Positions 7,963 through 17,395 of a DNA stretch of 60,941 nt are shown here, one piece after another (positions within the stretch are counted from its first letter, which is position 1; every line of letters begins with the position of its first letter). Below the pieces are notes generated by a model that worked only from the letters and a program-made list of their open reading frames with translations, ran no database searches and had not been told where the DNA came from. The position numbers and the translations under genes are program-made. This stretch comes from an uncultured Saprospiraceae bacterium (GTDB taxonomy: Bacteria; Bacteroidota; Bacteroidia; Chitinophagales; Saprospiraceae). The stretch spans positions 1 to 60,941 of the forward strand of contig CALFWZ010000045.1 in assembly GCA_937928405.1 (NCBI GenBank), read 5' to 3'.

Positions 7963-9507
7963 ATGAAAGAAAATCAAAAGAATACTAAAAAGGCCATTGG
8001 TACGGTCATTGCGGCTACGGGCATCGCCTGTGTCAGTTCTTTGATGGGAGGAAAGATTATAGAGGGGGTTCTTGGTGGAATAGCTGGCAATCTCGCCAGT
8101 AGCTATATCGAAAAATTGGAACTAAAAAAGGTAAAGGACCTAATCCTCGGTGGGCCTCAACCTGAAGAACTAAATCATGATCTTAAGAAAACTTTAGAGA
8201 AGGCCATCTTATGGTCCATAGAGAACATTGAAATTCTCTACAAGGAAGAAATTTTGAATGACAAAGAAATAAATGTTCTAGGCCAAACGATTGAACTTCT
8301 TAAAAAAGATGTGTCTTTACATTTTAAACATCTGTATCTGGAAGAAGAGAAGATTATAAAGCATATTGATGCATCGTCTAGTGATTTTTATGCCATGGCT
8401 GATGATCTGGATATTATTTACGAGCAACTGCCAGAAATATCAAATAAAATTCCTTTTCGAGATTTTTTTAAAACTCAATTCCCACCACAACTACAACTTT
8501 GTTTTGGAGAATTGATCAAAAAAGAAGAGAACCAATCGGCTTGGATAGCCTACCAACGATATTTATACCAAAGCAGTCAACGATATTTTACCAAACTAAA
8601 AGCACAGAATGAAGAGATCCTGATAGAGCTAAGAAAACCAAAATTAAATCAGTCTCTTTTTCTAGATTTAAAAACGGTGGATAGCCAACTTGGAAAGTAC
8701 TCTTTTGAGCAGCTAAATCCTCAAATTCAAAGCTCCTTAGATCTCTATACGATAAGTCTGAAAAATGATCAGAAATTAATTTTAAGAGAGCTTAAAGAAG
8801 GAAAAAAGCTTACGGAAAAAATCGGTAGAGATACCCATCAGACCAAGGAGATCGTCAAGGATATCAACCAAACGTTACATAAGGAGTGGATGCCCAAGAA
8901 AAAAGTGGCCTTCCTCTCTGCAGTAAGTCTATTTTCAATTGCATTGTTCTCATTTTGGTATTACAAAGCAAACTCAGATTTTAGTTTGACGGCTTATGTA
9001 AATGCTTCTTCGGACCTAAATATATCCGATGCATATCCGCCTCCAGATTACCCCATCGAATTTAAAATCTCTTTGCCGAATAGGATGATAGATGAAGTAG
9101 TGTACGACAACAACAAGTTGATATTAAATGTTATTGATGGAAAATATATTGACAGCAAAGTCAAAATAAGTATGAATGATCCGTATTGGCGCCTCGTTGA
9201 GGATAGTCTTATACTAAAAAAGGATTTGATAGAAATTTGGATTGAACCCAATGGAGCCTTATCGGAAGTCAAAGGAGTAGTTAGAGGGTTGAACAATCAA
9301 TTTTTAGTCAATGCAACCGTACAAGTGGGAACAGATACGCTGTTAATTACAGACGAATTGGGTAGAGTCGAAGCTAGGCTTCCTATTCCGATACAAAAAG
9401 AATGGCATCAACTAAAAATTTCTGCACCCGGATATAAACCTGGGGCTATCGAGTATTATCCGAATGTAAGTGAATTTGATCTTAGATTAGAACCAAGTAA
9501 CAATTAA
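7963..9507 (+). CDS. Single-pass membrane protein: Gly-rich N-terminus, helical domain, TM, carboxypeptidase-regulatory-like domain
   Basis: 514 residues, family not recognised as a whole. Residues 10-50 are hydrophobic and glycine-rich (LMGGKIIEGVLGGIAGNLAS). About 60-310 is helical and charged, with FPPQLQLCFGELIKKEEN then WIAYQRYLYQSSQRYF; this resembles the helical N-terminal module that precedes NTPase domains in many bacterial STAND proteins (from memory). No P-loop is present. One membrane helix lies at about 314-335. The exterior part ends in a beta-sandwich (VKGVVRGLNNQFLVNATVQVG) like carboxypeptidase regulatory domains. The next gene follows after 28 bp and starts with a similar sandwich, so the two probably work as one envelope complex. 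The N-terminal module might be an oligomerising or signalling part. Confidence 0.75.
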   Translation: MKENQKNTKKAIGTVIAATGIACVSSLMGGKIIEGVLGGIAGNLASSYIEKLELKKVKDLILGGPQPEELNHDLKKTLEKAILWSIENIEILYKEEILNDKEINVLGQTIELLKKDVSLHFKHLYLEEEKIIKHIDASSSDFYAMADDLDIIYEQLPEISNKIPFRDFFKTQFPPQLQLCFGELIKKEENQSAWIAYQRYLYQSSQRYFTKLKAQNEEILIELRKPKLNQSLFLDLKTVDSQLGKYSFEQLNPQIQSSLDLYTISLKNDQKLILRELKEGKKLTEKIGRDTHQTKEIVKDINQTLHKEWMPKKKVAFLSAVSLFSIALFSFWYYKANSDFSLTAYVNASSDLNISDAYPPPDYPIEFKISLPNRMIDEVVYDNNKLILNVIDGKYIDSKVKISMNDPYWRLVEDSLILKKDLIEIWIEPNGALSEVKGVVRGLNNQFLVNATVQVGTDTLLITDELGRVEARLPIPIQKEWHQLKISAPGYKPGAIEYYPNVSEFDLRLEPSNN

Positions 9508-9535
9508 GATAAACCATATAACTCTAGGAAGAATC

Positions 9536-12500
9536 ATGAAAAAAATTAGTTTTTTACTTCTATTTATTTTCCCATTTTCATTCACCATTTTTGGACAAAA
9601 CTCTCTTGCTTCTTCAAAGCAGAACAATAAAATTCGAGGTACTGTTCTTCTTCAAAATAGTAGCAGAACGATTGTTGAAGGAGTGCAGATATATGCTAAA
9701 GGGGCCAACCCAAAGCAATCGGATACGAATGGAAAATTTACCCTTGAATTCAGTAGAAAAAGGGCAGGGGCTAAGGCAGGACTGGATATTGGATCTAGCA
9801 GTGGGGACAATAAATCGATAGAATGGGTCAACCAAAAAGAGATAGAACAAGCTAGAATTCCGAAGGACCCTAATGATTCTATATTTATTATCGTTTGCTC
9901 TCGCGGAACTCTAGCTAAGGCTCGGCAAAAATATTACAATGCCATAGACCACCAACTGAACAAAAATTATCGAAAAAAAATAGCAAAGATCGACCAGTTG
10001 ATCAGTCAGGTAGGGGAAAATAAAAATAAAATCATTGCCTTAAACCAAGAAAGAGACAGCATCGACCTGTTATACCAAAAGACGCTTAATTCTTTGGATG
10101 ACATGTCAGATTATCTGGCAACCCTAAATAAAGATTTTGCATCAGAGATGGTTAAAGAGGCCATTGAACTCATTGAAAAAGAACAAGATATTGACAAAGC
10201 CTTGGCGATCTTAGATGGGGCAAAATTAGAAGAGGCATATTTAAAGGCAGTCGATAAAAAAATGGCTGCGAAAGAAGAGATTCGTCAAGTGGTTGAAGGA
10301 TTTAAGTTAAGAAGTAATTTACTGTCTGCAGAATTTCGGTATCAAGAAGCAGCTGATGCTTATACCAAAATCATTGAGATCGTTGAGGCAAATGTATCAG
10401 ACTTTTCTCAAACGGAACATTTGGAACATATTATCAAAGGGGCGGAAAGATATATGTTTTGTAGTCAATTTGAGCAAGGAGTTAATTTATGCAAAAAAGG
10501 AATTGGTATAATCGGAAAAGAGGAATTGTTAGATACGATGTTGGCTTATCAGACCTATGACCTGGCCGGAGCTTTACATTTAGGCTTGAATCAATACAAA
10601 GAAGGAATTGTTTATTTAAAAAAGGCCAATGCTCTTTTACCTCATCTAAGTCACGAAACGGTCTATCCGATTTTAGTTTATGAAACTAATTATCACTTAG
10701 GAAACTCGTATAAATTTTTAAGTGACTATCGGCTCGCTATCCAACATAAGTTAGTAGCTTTTGATCAGGTAAAAGACGAAATGGATCCAGCAAGTAAACA
10801 CTATGAATATACAAAATTTTGTTATATTTCCATCACTCAGTCACTCAGTAGTTTGTACAACCTGATAGGAGATTATGAGAAGGGGCAAAAATTTGCTTCC
10901 TTATCTGTAAAATACCTTGATGAGAATGATCTGAAAAACCCCATCGCTAATTTTTTTCGCTTGTATCATTTAGCTTCGATCAAGGCTAATGAGTTAAAGC
11001 ATAAAGAAGCCATTGAGTTGTCTAAGGAAGCTTTAGAATTTGCAGAAAAAAATCTTTCAGGTGATTATATTTCGAGCTATTTGATTCAAAACGTTTTGAC
11101 TAATTCATATACCGAGTTAGGCCAATGGAAAGATGCTGAACATCATGCCTTGAAAGTAATTGAATTTTGTGATAATCATTTTCCGGATGATAATTTAGCT
11201 ACGTTAAGAGCTAATTTGAAATATGGTACGATAAAACTTTTTAGCGGAGGAAAATATAAAGAGGCTATTCAAATAATGAATAAACCTTTAATTGAGCTCA
11301 ATAAAGAGTTGGATGCTTCCTTTTTATTTGATACGTATGTACTGTTGATTTTAGCGTATTCATTAAATCGAGAAGAAGACAAAATTCCACCTTTTAAAGA
11401 AAAGCTGTTTAAATTATTAGAAAAGCCGGAAGAAGTAATTAATATTAGTACCACAAAAAGCTTTGGACAGCTTTCCAAAACCCTGTTTTTGGGGGTCGAT
11501 TTTGAGACAGCTATTGTGTTGTTAAATAGAGTTATTACCGTGATGGAATCCCGATATATGTCTGACCATCCCGATATTGCCAATATACATTTAACGATTG
11601 GTGGAGGCTATACAAATACTAAGAAAAATGCTTTAGAAAAGGCCTTGTTTCATTACAAAAAAGCTATTGACACTTATGTGCAACATCCCACAGGATATGA
11701 GATACAGCTTTTGGAAGCGTATAGTGGAATAGCCTATGAGTATAGCTATGCCGATAAGATTGAATCTGCCAATGAATATCTGTTGTTGGCAGAAGAGATG
11801 TATCAAAAGCACCTACAGGTAAATAAGGATAAATTGGTGGTTAGTGGGTTTGGTTTTGGAAATATGTCTATGGCATATTACTGGGTTGGAAACTATGCCA
11901 AAGCACTGGAATGGAATAAGAGATCATTTGTTGAATTTCAAGTTTTGGCCAATGGAGCTGACGAAACTTCTCCTCACTTTAGTAAAGTGATCTCGGATGA
12001 GTTGAGGATTCGGAAAAACCTAGGAATCATTTTGTTAAATCAGGAAAAATATTTGGATGCCTTGCCAAACTTTAGAAGATGTTTTAAAATCGCAAAGAAA
12101 ACGGAAGATATAAATCTTATGCGGCGAGAATTGGCTACTTGTTACGTCAATATAAGTCGGCTACATTTTGAAGCAGAGCAACTAGATTCTGCCGAGGTTT
12201 ATTCACGATTGTTAGCTGAAGAAATAAAAAACATACCCGATACCTTTTTAGACCAAGAAGAAAATCTTTCATTTGGGTTGACAATGGGTATTTATAATTT
12301 TAAAAAAGGAGCTAACAACGCCGCCCTATCTTGGGTAGAACGGTGTAAAAAGATAATTCTTAAAGCGGCCAATACTCGGAAGAATGACTTAACATCCGCT
12401 AAAGATATTTTATCTAAAATAGAATATCGGTCTCGTAAAGAAATAGCGTTTGAGCAATTTAAGGAAGGAAATTATTCAGCCTCAATTGATAATTATGAAA

Positions 12501-12946
12501 CTTGCATCCGATTACTTGGTGATATACCCGTTCCAATAGACCTTTATGAGTTTTTAGCTTTTGCGTATGGTCATAATACCGATCAGGCACCCGAAAAAGT
12601 GATTGAATATTCTGAGAAATTACTTGAGCATTATCCCGATCATTCAAGGCCGCTCTTTTTTTATAACTATGTCGAAGCCTTATCCAAGGCAAAGCAAATC
12701 AAAAAAGCCTATGCATTTCTGCCTAAAGTCGTAGTTAAGCCTTCGTTAGAATCATTGGGAAAGGACCTTGAAATCATCATTCTTACCATGGAGGGAAAAA
12801 CCGATGAAGCTGTTTTAATCGTTGAATCCTTGTACGAAGCTGGAGAAACAAATTGGACCCGATTTAGAAAAGACCCCTATTTAAGCGCTTTGCTAGAATC
12901 AAAAAGGTTTATGGAATTATTGGTAGAGGCAGAAACGAAAAATTAA
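9536..12946 (+). CDS. Exported large helical-repeat (TPR-type) protein with N-terminal beta-sandwich
   Basis: 1136 residues with a signal peptide (MKKISFLLLFIFPFSFTIFGQ). Residues 30-80 form a carboxypeptidase-regulatory-like sandwich (IRGTVLLQNSSRTIVEGVQIYA). A coiled coil follows at about 130-260. From about 255 to the end there are many TPR-like helix pairs, for example FRYQEAADAYTKIIEIVEAN, ALHLGLNQYKEGIVYLKKAN and FKEGNYSASIDNYETCIRLL. No catalytic motif is visible, so a scaffold or sensor role is likely. It is in an apparent operon with the membrane protein 28 bp upstream, which ends in a similar sandwich. This pairing may be a split version of the usual effector-NTPase-TPR layout; that is speculation. 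Confidence 0.82.
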   Translation: MKKISFLLLFIFPFSFTIFGQNSLASSKQNNKIRGTVLLQNSSRTIVEGVQIYAKGANPKQSDTNGKFTLEFSRKRAGAKAGLDIGSSSGDNKSIEWVNQKEIEQARIPKDPNDSIFIIVCSRGTLAKARQKYYNAIDHQLNKNYRKKIAKIDQLISQVGENKNKIIALNQERDSIDLLYQKTLNSLDDMSDYLATLNKDFASEMVKEAIELIEKEQDIDKALAILDGAKLEEAYLKAVDKKMAAKEEIRQVVEGFKLRSNLLSAEFRYQEAADAYTKIIEIVEANVSDFSQTEHLEHIIKGAERYMFCSQFEQGVNLCKKGIGIIGKEELLDTMLAYQTYDLAGALHLGLNQYKEGIVYLKKANALLPHLSHETVYPILVYETNYHLGNSYKFLSDYRLAIQHKLVAFDQVKDEMDPASKHYEYTKFCYISITQSLSSLYNLIGDYEKGQKFASLSVKYLDENDLKNPIANFFRLYHLASIKANELKHKEAIELSKEALEFAEKNLSGDYISSYLIQNVLTNSYTELGQWKDAEHHALKVIEFCDNHFPDDNLATLRANLKYGTIKLFSGGKYKEAIQIMNKPLIELNKELDASFLFDTYVLLILAYSLNREEDKIPPFKEKLFKLLEKPEEVINISTTKSFGQLSKTLFLGVDFETAIVLLNRVITVMESRYMSDHPDIANIHLTIGGGYTNTKKNALEKALFHYKKAIDTYVQHPTGYEIQLLEAYSGIAYEYSYADKIESANEYLLLAEEMYQKHLQVNKDKLVVSGFGFGNMSMAYYWVGNYAKALEWNKRSFVEFQVLANGADETSPHFSKVISDELRIRKNLGIILLNQEKYLDALPNFRRCFKIAKKTEDINLMRRELATCYVNISRLHFEAEQLDSAEVYSRLLAEEIKNIPDTFLDQEENLSFGLTMGIYNFKKGANNAALSWVERCKKIILKAANTRKNDLTSAKDILSKIEYRSRKEIAFEQFKEGNYSASIDNYETCIRLLGDIPVPIDLYEFLAFAYGHNTDQAPEKVIEYSEKLLEHYPDHSRPLFFYNYVEALSKAKQIKKAYAFLPKVVVKPSLESLGKDLEIIILTMEGKTDEAVLIVESLYEAGETNWTRFRKDPYLSALLESKRFMELLVEAETKN

Positions 12947-13295
12947 TTCAATCAAAATTTTATTTCTTCACTTTTGTACCAAAATTTTGGCTAGCAGCAG
13001 GTAGCGTGAAGCTTTTGATTTTTGAAAAAAATGATATAGTTTGAATTGATCACTTCAATTTTAAACCCTAATTCGTATGAATAATATTAAGGTGGATGTA
13101 CAAACGATTCAACTAGAAAAAGTATTTAGTTTTCTAAAAGAAATAGACTATTATCTATCAAATGAAGATTTTGATTCGTTCTTATAAAGGATTATCATTG
13201 AAAATGGCCAGCTTAAAATAATTCCTAAAAGCCTGTTATATCTAAAATCCCCCACAAACTCTAAATTCTACACAAGAACCAAAATCTTCCATTCC
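12947..13295. other. 349-bp convergent gap
   Basis: Two AAAATTTT palindromes (12956-12963 and 12982-12989) follow the stop of the TPR gene but without a clear terminator. The only coding-like feature is a 36-codon frame at 13077-13187, listed separately. Nothing else is recognised. Confidence 0.45.
13077..13187 (+). pseudogene. 36-residue ORF, possible antitoxin-like remnant
   Basis: Starts MNNIKVDVQTIQLEKVF and ends NEDFDSFL before TAA. It has an ATG and a sensible composition. The next frame downstream reads IENGQLKIIPK, so this may be a decayed small gene with a frameshift. A resemblance to short toxin-antitoxin antitoxins is only an impression. Confidence 0.25.
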
Positions 13296-14891
13296 TCAAA
13301 CACTCGTCATATCCAACTTATCTAATTTTTCGAGCATTTCATTATTAGGAAAAGCTTGCTTAGCTTCTGCTAATGTTTTAAGAAAAAGAGGATCTTGTCT
13401 TAATTGATAATAACATAAAGCTTTGTTGTAGTAAATGTCTACTTTTAGTCCGAATAGATCGATGGAGTGCTCGTATTGCTTTAAAGCGGCTTCATAAAAA
13501 CCAAGGTCATAGAAAATACCGCCTATTTCGTAGGCAAGATCATAGGATTCGTTGATGCTAAAATACATGTCCCAGACCTGATGTAAAGTTTGTTCTAACC
13601 TTCTTCTTTCATTAAACGTAATAGCACCAGCAACCTGTTTGATACGTGGTAATAATTTAATAAAAATAGTAGAATCATATGCGCTTAATCGGATTAGCGC
13701 AATTATATCTTTTATGTACAATTTGGAGACATTTGCGTAAGCCAATCGCTTTAAGGTATTAAAATCATCGGGACCAAAATTATTAATGAATTCTTGATAG
13801 GCGGCATCTGTTTGTACATAGGTTGCTCCATCTGGTAAAAACATTAAACAACCTATGTCTAAATGAAAATTTGAAAAAGCAGGAAATAAAATTTTCCCGC
13901 CTTGTTTTTTGCAAAACGCTCCGATGGCATGATAATTTACCCAAAAGGAAAAACTACCGTGTACAATAATCTCCGGCTCTTCTTTTTTTTCTAAATCATG
14001 AATTTCATGAAAACCTTTGTCCATCGAGAGGAGCATCATTCCTTCGGTAGAAAGTGCTTGTAGGTTGGTCAAACAGTGGATACTTTTTTTAGGAAAAAAT
14101 AAGTAGGTATCAAAAACTAAGTTTCTATATGCTTCCAGAATTTCATTGATGAGCGGTTCCACATAAAATGGGGGCGTGACGGGTTCCTTGTGGTAGGTCA
14201 ATTTTATACTGTCAATTAATTTTTCTGCCCGCATATTTGAGGGATCTTCTGTGGATTGCAGCGAAACAGAACAAGCAGCAATTTTTTTATCTCGAATCAA
14301 AAATAAATCATTCGGAATCGAATCGAAAAAATAATTGGCGACGACGAGCAAGGGTTGATTTAAATCTTTTGGAGCAATCTTCCTTTGTGCATTTCGTAGA
14401 AATAGTTCTGTACTTTGGGTTGCATCAAAATAAGTAGTGTCTAAGAGACCCTTTTCAAAATAAGTTTGAAATTGTGGATGTTGGCGAAAAAAAGTAAGGT
14501 TGTCTTCTACAATATCACTAAGTACATAACAATAAGGTGGTATTTTTGTATTAATAGATAAAGTTAGTTTTTCTAGATGCTTTAGGATATGAAACGCTAA
14601 TCGTCCGTGGCCGGCACCCAACTCGAGGATATAAACGGTTTCTGCTGTTTTTCCTTTAGAAGCTAAGTCTTTTAAAAAAGCAAAGATTAATTCCGCATAG
14701 GTCTTGCCGACCATTGAATTGCTGGTCATATGATGTGGGACAATATTTTCACTCCAGGCGGTAAGTCCTCGCTCTTGGTAGAAATCCCGATTCAGTTGCC
14801 AGATGAGGCTTTCAGAAAAAGGTTTGATCGGTTCTATTTCGAAATATTCTTTATCCATCATATAGCCATGCTTTAAGTTAGTAAAATTCAT
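13296..14891 (-). CDS. SAM-dependent methyltransferase, MidA/NDUFAF7-like, with C-terminal TPR-like tail
   Basis: 531 residues. The SAM-binding loop ILELGAGHGR lies at about 88-97 after AWSENIVPHHMTSN, and YVLSDIVEDN follows as the acidic second loop. This order matches the MidA/COG1565 family, whose mitochondrial member methylates an arginine of a complex I subunit. The last 130 residues carry TPR-like helices (DLGFYEAALKQYEHSIDLF). The bacterial substrate is not known. I keep the ATG at 14891, though M11 or M12 would also work. The gene diverges from the EAD11-type gene and converges with the TPR gene; no functional link is evident. Confidence 0.8.
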   Translation of the reverse strand: MNFTNLKHGYMMDKEYFEIEPIKPFSESLIWQLNRDFYQERGLTAWSENIVPHHMTSNSMVGKTYAELIFAFLKDLASKGKTAETVYILELGAGHGRLAFHILKHLEKLTLSINTKIPPYCYVLSDIVEDNLTFFRQHPQFQTYFEKGLLDTTYFDATQSTELFLRNAQRKIAPKDLNQPLLVVANYFFDSIPNDLFLIRDKKIAACSVSLQSTEDPSNMRAEKLIDSIKLTYHKEPVTPPFYVEPLINEILEAYRNLVFDTYLFFPKKSIHCLTNLQALSTEGMMLLSMDKGFHEIHDLEKKEEPEIIVHGSFSFWVNYHAIGAFCKKQGGKILFPAFSNFHLDIGCLMFLPDGATYVQTDAAYQEFINNFGPDDFNTLKRLAYANVSKLYIKDIIALIRLSAYDSTIFIKLLPRIKQVAGAITFNERRRLEQTLHQVWDMYFSINESYDLAYEIGGIFYDLGFYEAALKQYEHSIDLFGLKVDIYYNKALCYYQLRQDPLFLKTLAEAKQAFPNNEMLEKLDKLDMTSV

Positions 14892-15177
14892 TTCCCAACT
14901 TTGCAGGTCTATACTAAAAAGAGATTAGTAGAAACAGACGAAATTCAAATGTTAAACCAAGTTACACTAATTTATTGACTATCAGGGGGCAGATGACCAA
15001 TTCTTACTTGAAAAGTAGTAGACGCAAGCATTCTTGGTAGCAAAAAAGTGGGTGAGTTGAAAAGTGGCGGATATTTATTAAATTTAGGTGGTGAAAACTG
15101 GGGATTTGAAGGTTTGTGGTGGGTGTTGGGGTGTTCGACCTCAGCAAAAAAAAATAAAAAAAACAAATGATTTAACG

Positions 15178-16452
15178 ATGATAGACAAAGTTCATGAAAT
15201 TATTGCACATGGAGACTTAAATAATGCTTTAGTTTTGATTCAAAAGGAAGCAATTAACAAAAAATTATCTAAAATTAAAGATGATGCTTTAATACAATTA
15301 TTCAGGTTTAATCAATTAAATAAGGCAAGACTAAACGGTACTATATCATTTGATGAATATTTGATGAATCAATCAAAAATAGCTGTAGCGACTTTAAATA
15401 TCTTAAATCAAATAAAAAGCGACTCAGTTGAAAAAAACAATCCTAAAGTTCAAATAACTATTACATTAAATAAAGATTTCGACAATTTCGATAATATAGA
15501 TAAAAAAAAACTAGTTACTGCAATTACGAATTTAGTAGAAGCTTCAAGTGGAGAAATACTAATCAAAAATATTAAATCAGGAAGTACAATAGTAACTCTT
15601 GAATTAGACATTGATTATTGTCAAAAATTGCTCGATTCTTTAATTTCAAATCAACAAATTAATAATATTGATATTACATCAGTTTCCATAAATATAGAAA
15701 GCATAAAAGAATATGAAGAACAAAATCAAGTTAATTTAAATCAAGCATTTGAATCTCTAATTATTCAAATTTCCAACCATGAAATTTCAAATGAACAAAA
15801 AATAATCTTTCTTAATTTATTAATTAAACATTCTCTTTTGCATGTAAGAAATGGAAGTCAATCTTATTTGAAGAAGGCTTTAAATTACTATAAACTAGGA
15901 ATAGACAGAAAAATAATATTCAATAGAGAGGTGAATTCCATTTCATATAACAATGTTTTAGAATTAGCAATTGCTAATAAAGAATTTACTTGGGCAAATA
16001 ATTTCATTGAAGAGTATAGTGGTAAATTAAACAAGGATAAAGATGATATGTATAATCTAGCAAAAGCAAGAATATACCTTGCCTTAAAAGAATATTCTAA
16101 ATCATCAAAACATCTAGAGTTGGTTTCTCCAAAATCTTCAATTTTACATTTGAGAAAGAGATTATTATCAACTAGATTAAAATTTGAGATTTATGAAAAC
16201 AGCAAGAATGAAAAGGATAGAGAAAATTTACTTAATGAGATTTATATATTTAGAACAAGTTTGAGAAGAACTAAATTTATTCCCCAAAACGAAGCTTATC
16301 TGAATTTCCTAAGTATTCTTCTAAAACTAGTTGTGGTCATTTCAGGTAATGTATCTCAAACTATAGAAATCCAAGAATTAGATAATCGTCTTAAACAAAA
16401 AAATACGGTTATGAAAGGTTGGTTGGCTTCAAAAATAGATAGTTATAGATAA
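15178..16452 (+). CDS. Effector-associated domain 11 (EAD11) + TRADD-N-like domain + helical repeats
   Basis: 424 residues from the ATG at 15178, which follows an A-rich leader; an earlier in-frame ATG at 15088 would add a Gly/Trp/Cys-rich stretch that does not look coding. Residues 2-80 match my memory of EAD11: VHEIIAHGDLNNALVLI, then QLFRFNQLNKARLNGTISFD. Residues 91-172 (VQITITLNKDFDNFD, GEILIKNIKSGSTIVTLEL, LLDSLISNQQINNIDI) form an alpha/beta module like bacterial TRADD-N domains, which also follow such adaptors. The remainder is helical, TPR-like (NYYKLGIDRKIIF, KEYSKSSKHLELV). EADs are known as homotypic adaptors linking effectors to NTPases in bacterial immunity. No effector or NTPase is fused here, so the partner must be encoded elsewhere. 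It is more AT-rich than the flanking housekeeping genes, consistent with transfer. An attC-like site follows. Confidence 0.65.
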   Translation: MIDKVHEIIAHGDLNNALVLIQKEAINKKLSKIKDDALIQLFRFNQLNKARLNGTISFDEYLMNQSKIAVATLNILNQIKSDSVEKNNPKVQITITLNKDFDNFDNIDKKKLVTAITNLVEASSGEILIKNIKSGSTIVTLELDIDYCQKLLDSLISNQQINNIDITSVSINIESIKEYEEQNQVNLNQAFESLIIQISNHEISNEQKIIFLNLLIKHSLLHVRNGSQSYLKKALNYYKLGIDRKIIFNREVNSISYNNVLELAIANKEFTWANNFIEEYSGKLNKDKDDMYNLAKARIYLALKEYSKSSKHLELVSPKSSILHLRKRLLSTRLKFEIYENSKNEKDRENLLNEIYIFRTSLRRTKFIPQNEAYLNFLSILLKLVVVISGNVSQTIEIQELDNRLKQKNTVMKGWLASKIDSYR

Positions 16453-16495
16453 GGATTAATTGACTTGAATTCAGAAAATTAAATAAAAGCCATAG

Positions 16496-16562
16496 GTCGA
16501 ACACTGCGCCAACGGCAAGTGGGCTTATGCAGCCCAAGTGCGTCGGCGCTTGACTGTTAGGC
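16496..16562 (+). other. attC-like integron recombination site
   Basis: The 67-bp site begins GTCGAAC (R''-like) and ends GTTAGGC, which fits the R' consensus GTTRRRY. Between them lies an imperfect hairpin: GCGCC at 16506-16510 pairs with GGCGC at 16545-16549, ACG with CGT, and TGGGCT at 16520-16525 with AGCCCA at 16531-16536 around a TATGC loop. One unpaired G in the left arm resembles an extrahelical base. The next ATG lies 16 bp after R', as in cassettes. No integrase gene is in the window, so it would be an orphan (CALIN-type) site. The 5' box matches only 5 of 7 bases of the complement. Confidence 0.55.
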
Positions 16563-16578
16563 GTCATTAAAATAAAAC

Positions 16579-17226
16579 ATGGAAATAGATCACATATTCA
16601 TCTTTTCAAATACTCAAGGTAGTGAAGCTGATGATCTAGTTAGATTCGGTTTAACAGAAGGTAGCAATAGGATACATAAAGGACAAGGAACTACTAATCG
16701 AAAATTCTACTTTGAAAATTTTTTTCTTGAAGTTTTATGGGTTTCTAATCATAATGAAATCAATCAATCACCTACATTAGAAACAGACTTAGCTTATAGA
16801 GCAAATTTCATGGTTAATAAATCATCTAGATACGGTTTATGCTTTGTCAATACTGAACAAACCGATAAACTTTTCAAAGATGCACAAAAATATCAACCGA
16901 ATTATTTTCCACAAGGCATGGCTATTGATATATTACCAAATAAAATGAACACTAGTCTGCCTTGGACATTTAGACTGCCACATCGAGGAAAACGAAACCA
17001 ATCGAATGAACCAACAAATCATAAAAACCAAATTAAAATACTAACCAAAGTAGAATTTAGTATCAATACATTTGATAATGCTTCCAAGTTTACTAACTGT
17101 CTAAAAAAAGAAAATCTTATTAGTTTTGTCGAAAGTTCAAAAAATAATCTGATACTTGAATTTGATAATAATAGACAGGATAAGATATATCATAATAAAG
17201 AATTGGAACTTATAATTAAATATTAA
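16579..17226 (+). CDS. VOC (glyoxalase-like) fold protein, possible integron cassette gene
   Basis: 215 residues. The N-terminus MEIDHIFIFSNTQGSEA, the GQGTTNRKFYFENFFLEVLWV segment and the later GLCFVNTEQTDK strand fit the vicinal oxygen chelate superfamily. Candidate metal ligands are H5 and E51. VOC proteins include glyoxalases, dioxygenases and resistance proteins, so the reaction is unknown. Genes of this type are frequent cargo of integron cassettes (from memory). It starts 16 bp after an attC-like site and is strongly AT-rich, which supports lateral acquisition. The second half (about 150-215) is poorly conserved-looking and could be a divergent second VOC module. Confidence 0.65.
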   Translation: MEIDHIFIFSNTQGSEADDLVRFGLTEGSNRIHKGQGTTNRKFYFENFFLEVLWVSNHNEINQSPTLETDLAYRANFMVNKSSRYGLCFVNTEQTDKLFKDAQKYQPNYFPQGMAIDILPNKMNTSLPWTFRLPHRGKRNQSNEPTNHKNQIKILTKVEFSINTFDNASKFTNCLKKENLISFVESSKNNLILEFDNNRQDKIYHNKELELIIKY

Positions 17227-17318
17227 TTCGAATAACGGTGCAGAACAGACGATGATAAGGATCAATCATATCTGCTTCGTACCTTGCAGAGACGCCCCAT
17301 ATCACCAAATCGTTCGAC
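17227..17318 (+). other. Possible degenerate second attC-like site
   Basis: Directly after the VOC gene, TTCGAATAACGGTG at 17227-17240 is imperfectly complementary to CACCAAATCGTTCGAC at 17303-17318. The right end GTTCGAC is the exact complement of GTCGAAC, the left box of the site at 16496. The inner part does not fold well, so this is weak. Confidence 0.2.
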
Positions 17319-17395
17319 ACAAGTAAGAAAAAAAACCATTTAATAAAGTAATATCTAAGGTAAGTAAATCCAAAAAACAAAAGTATTTAACCTGA

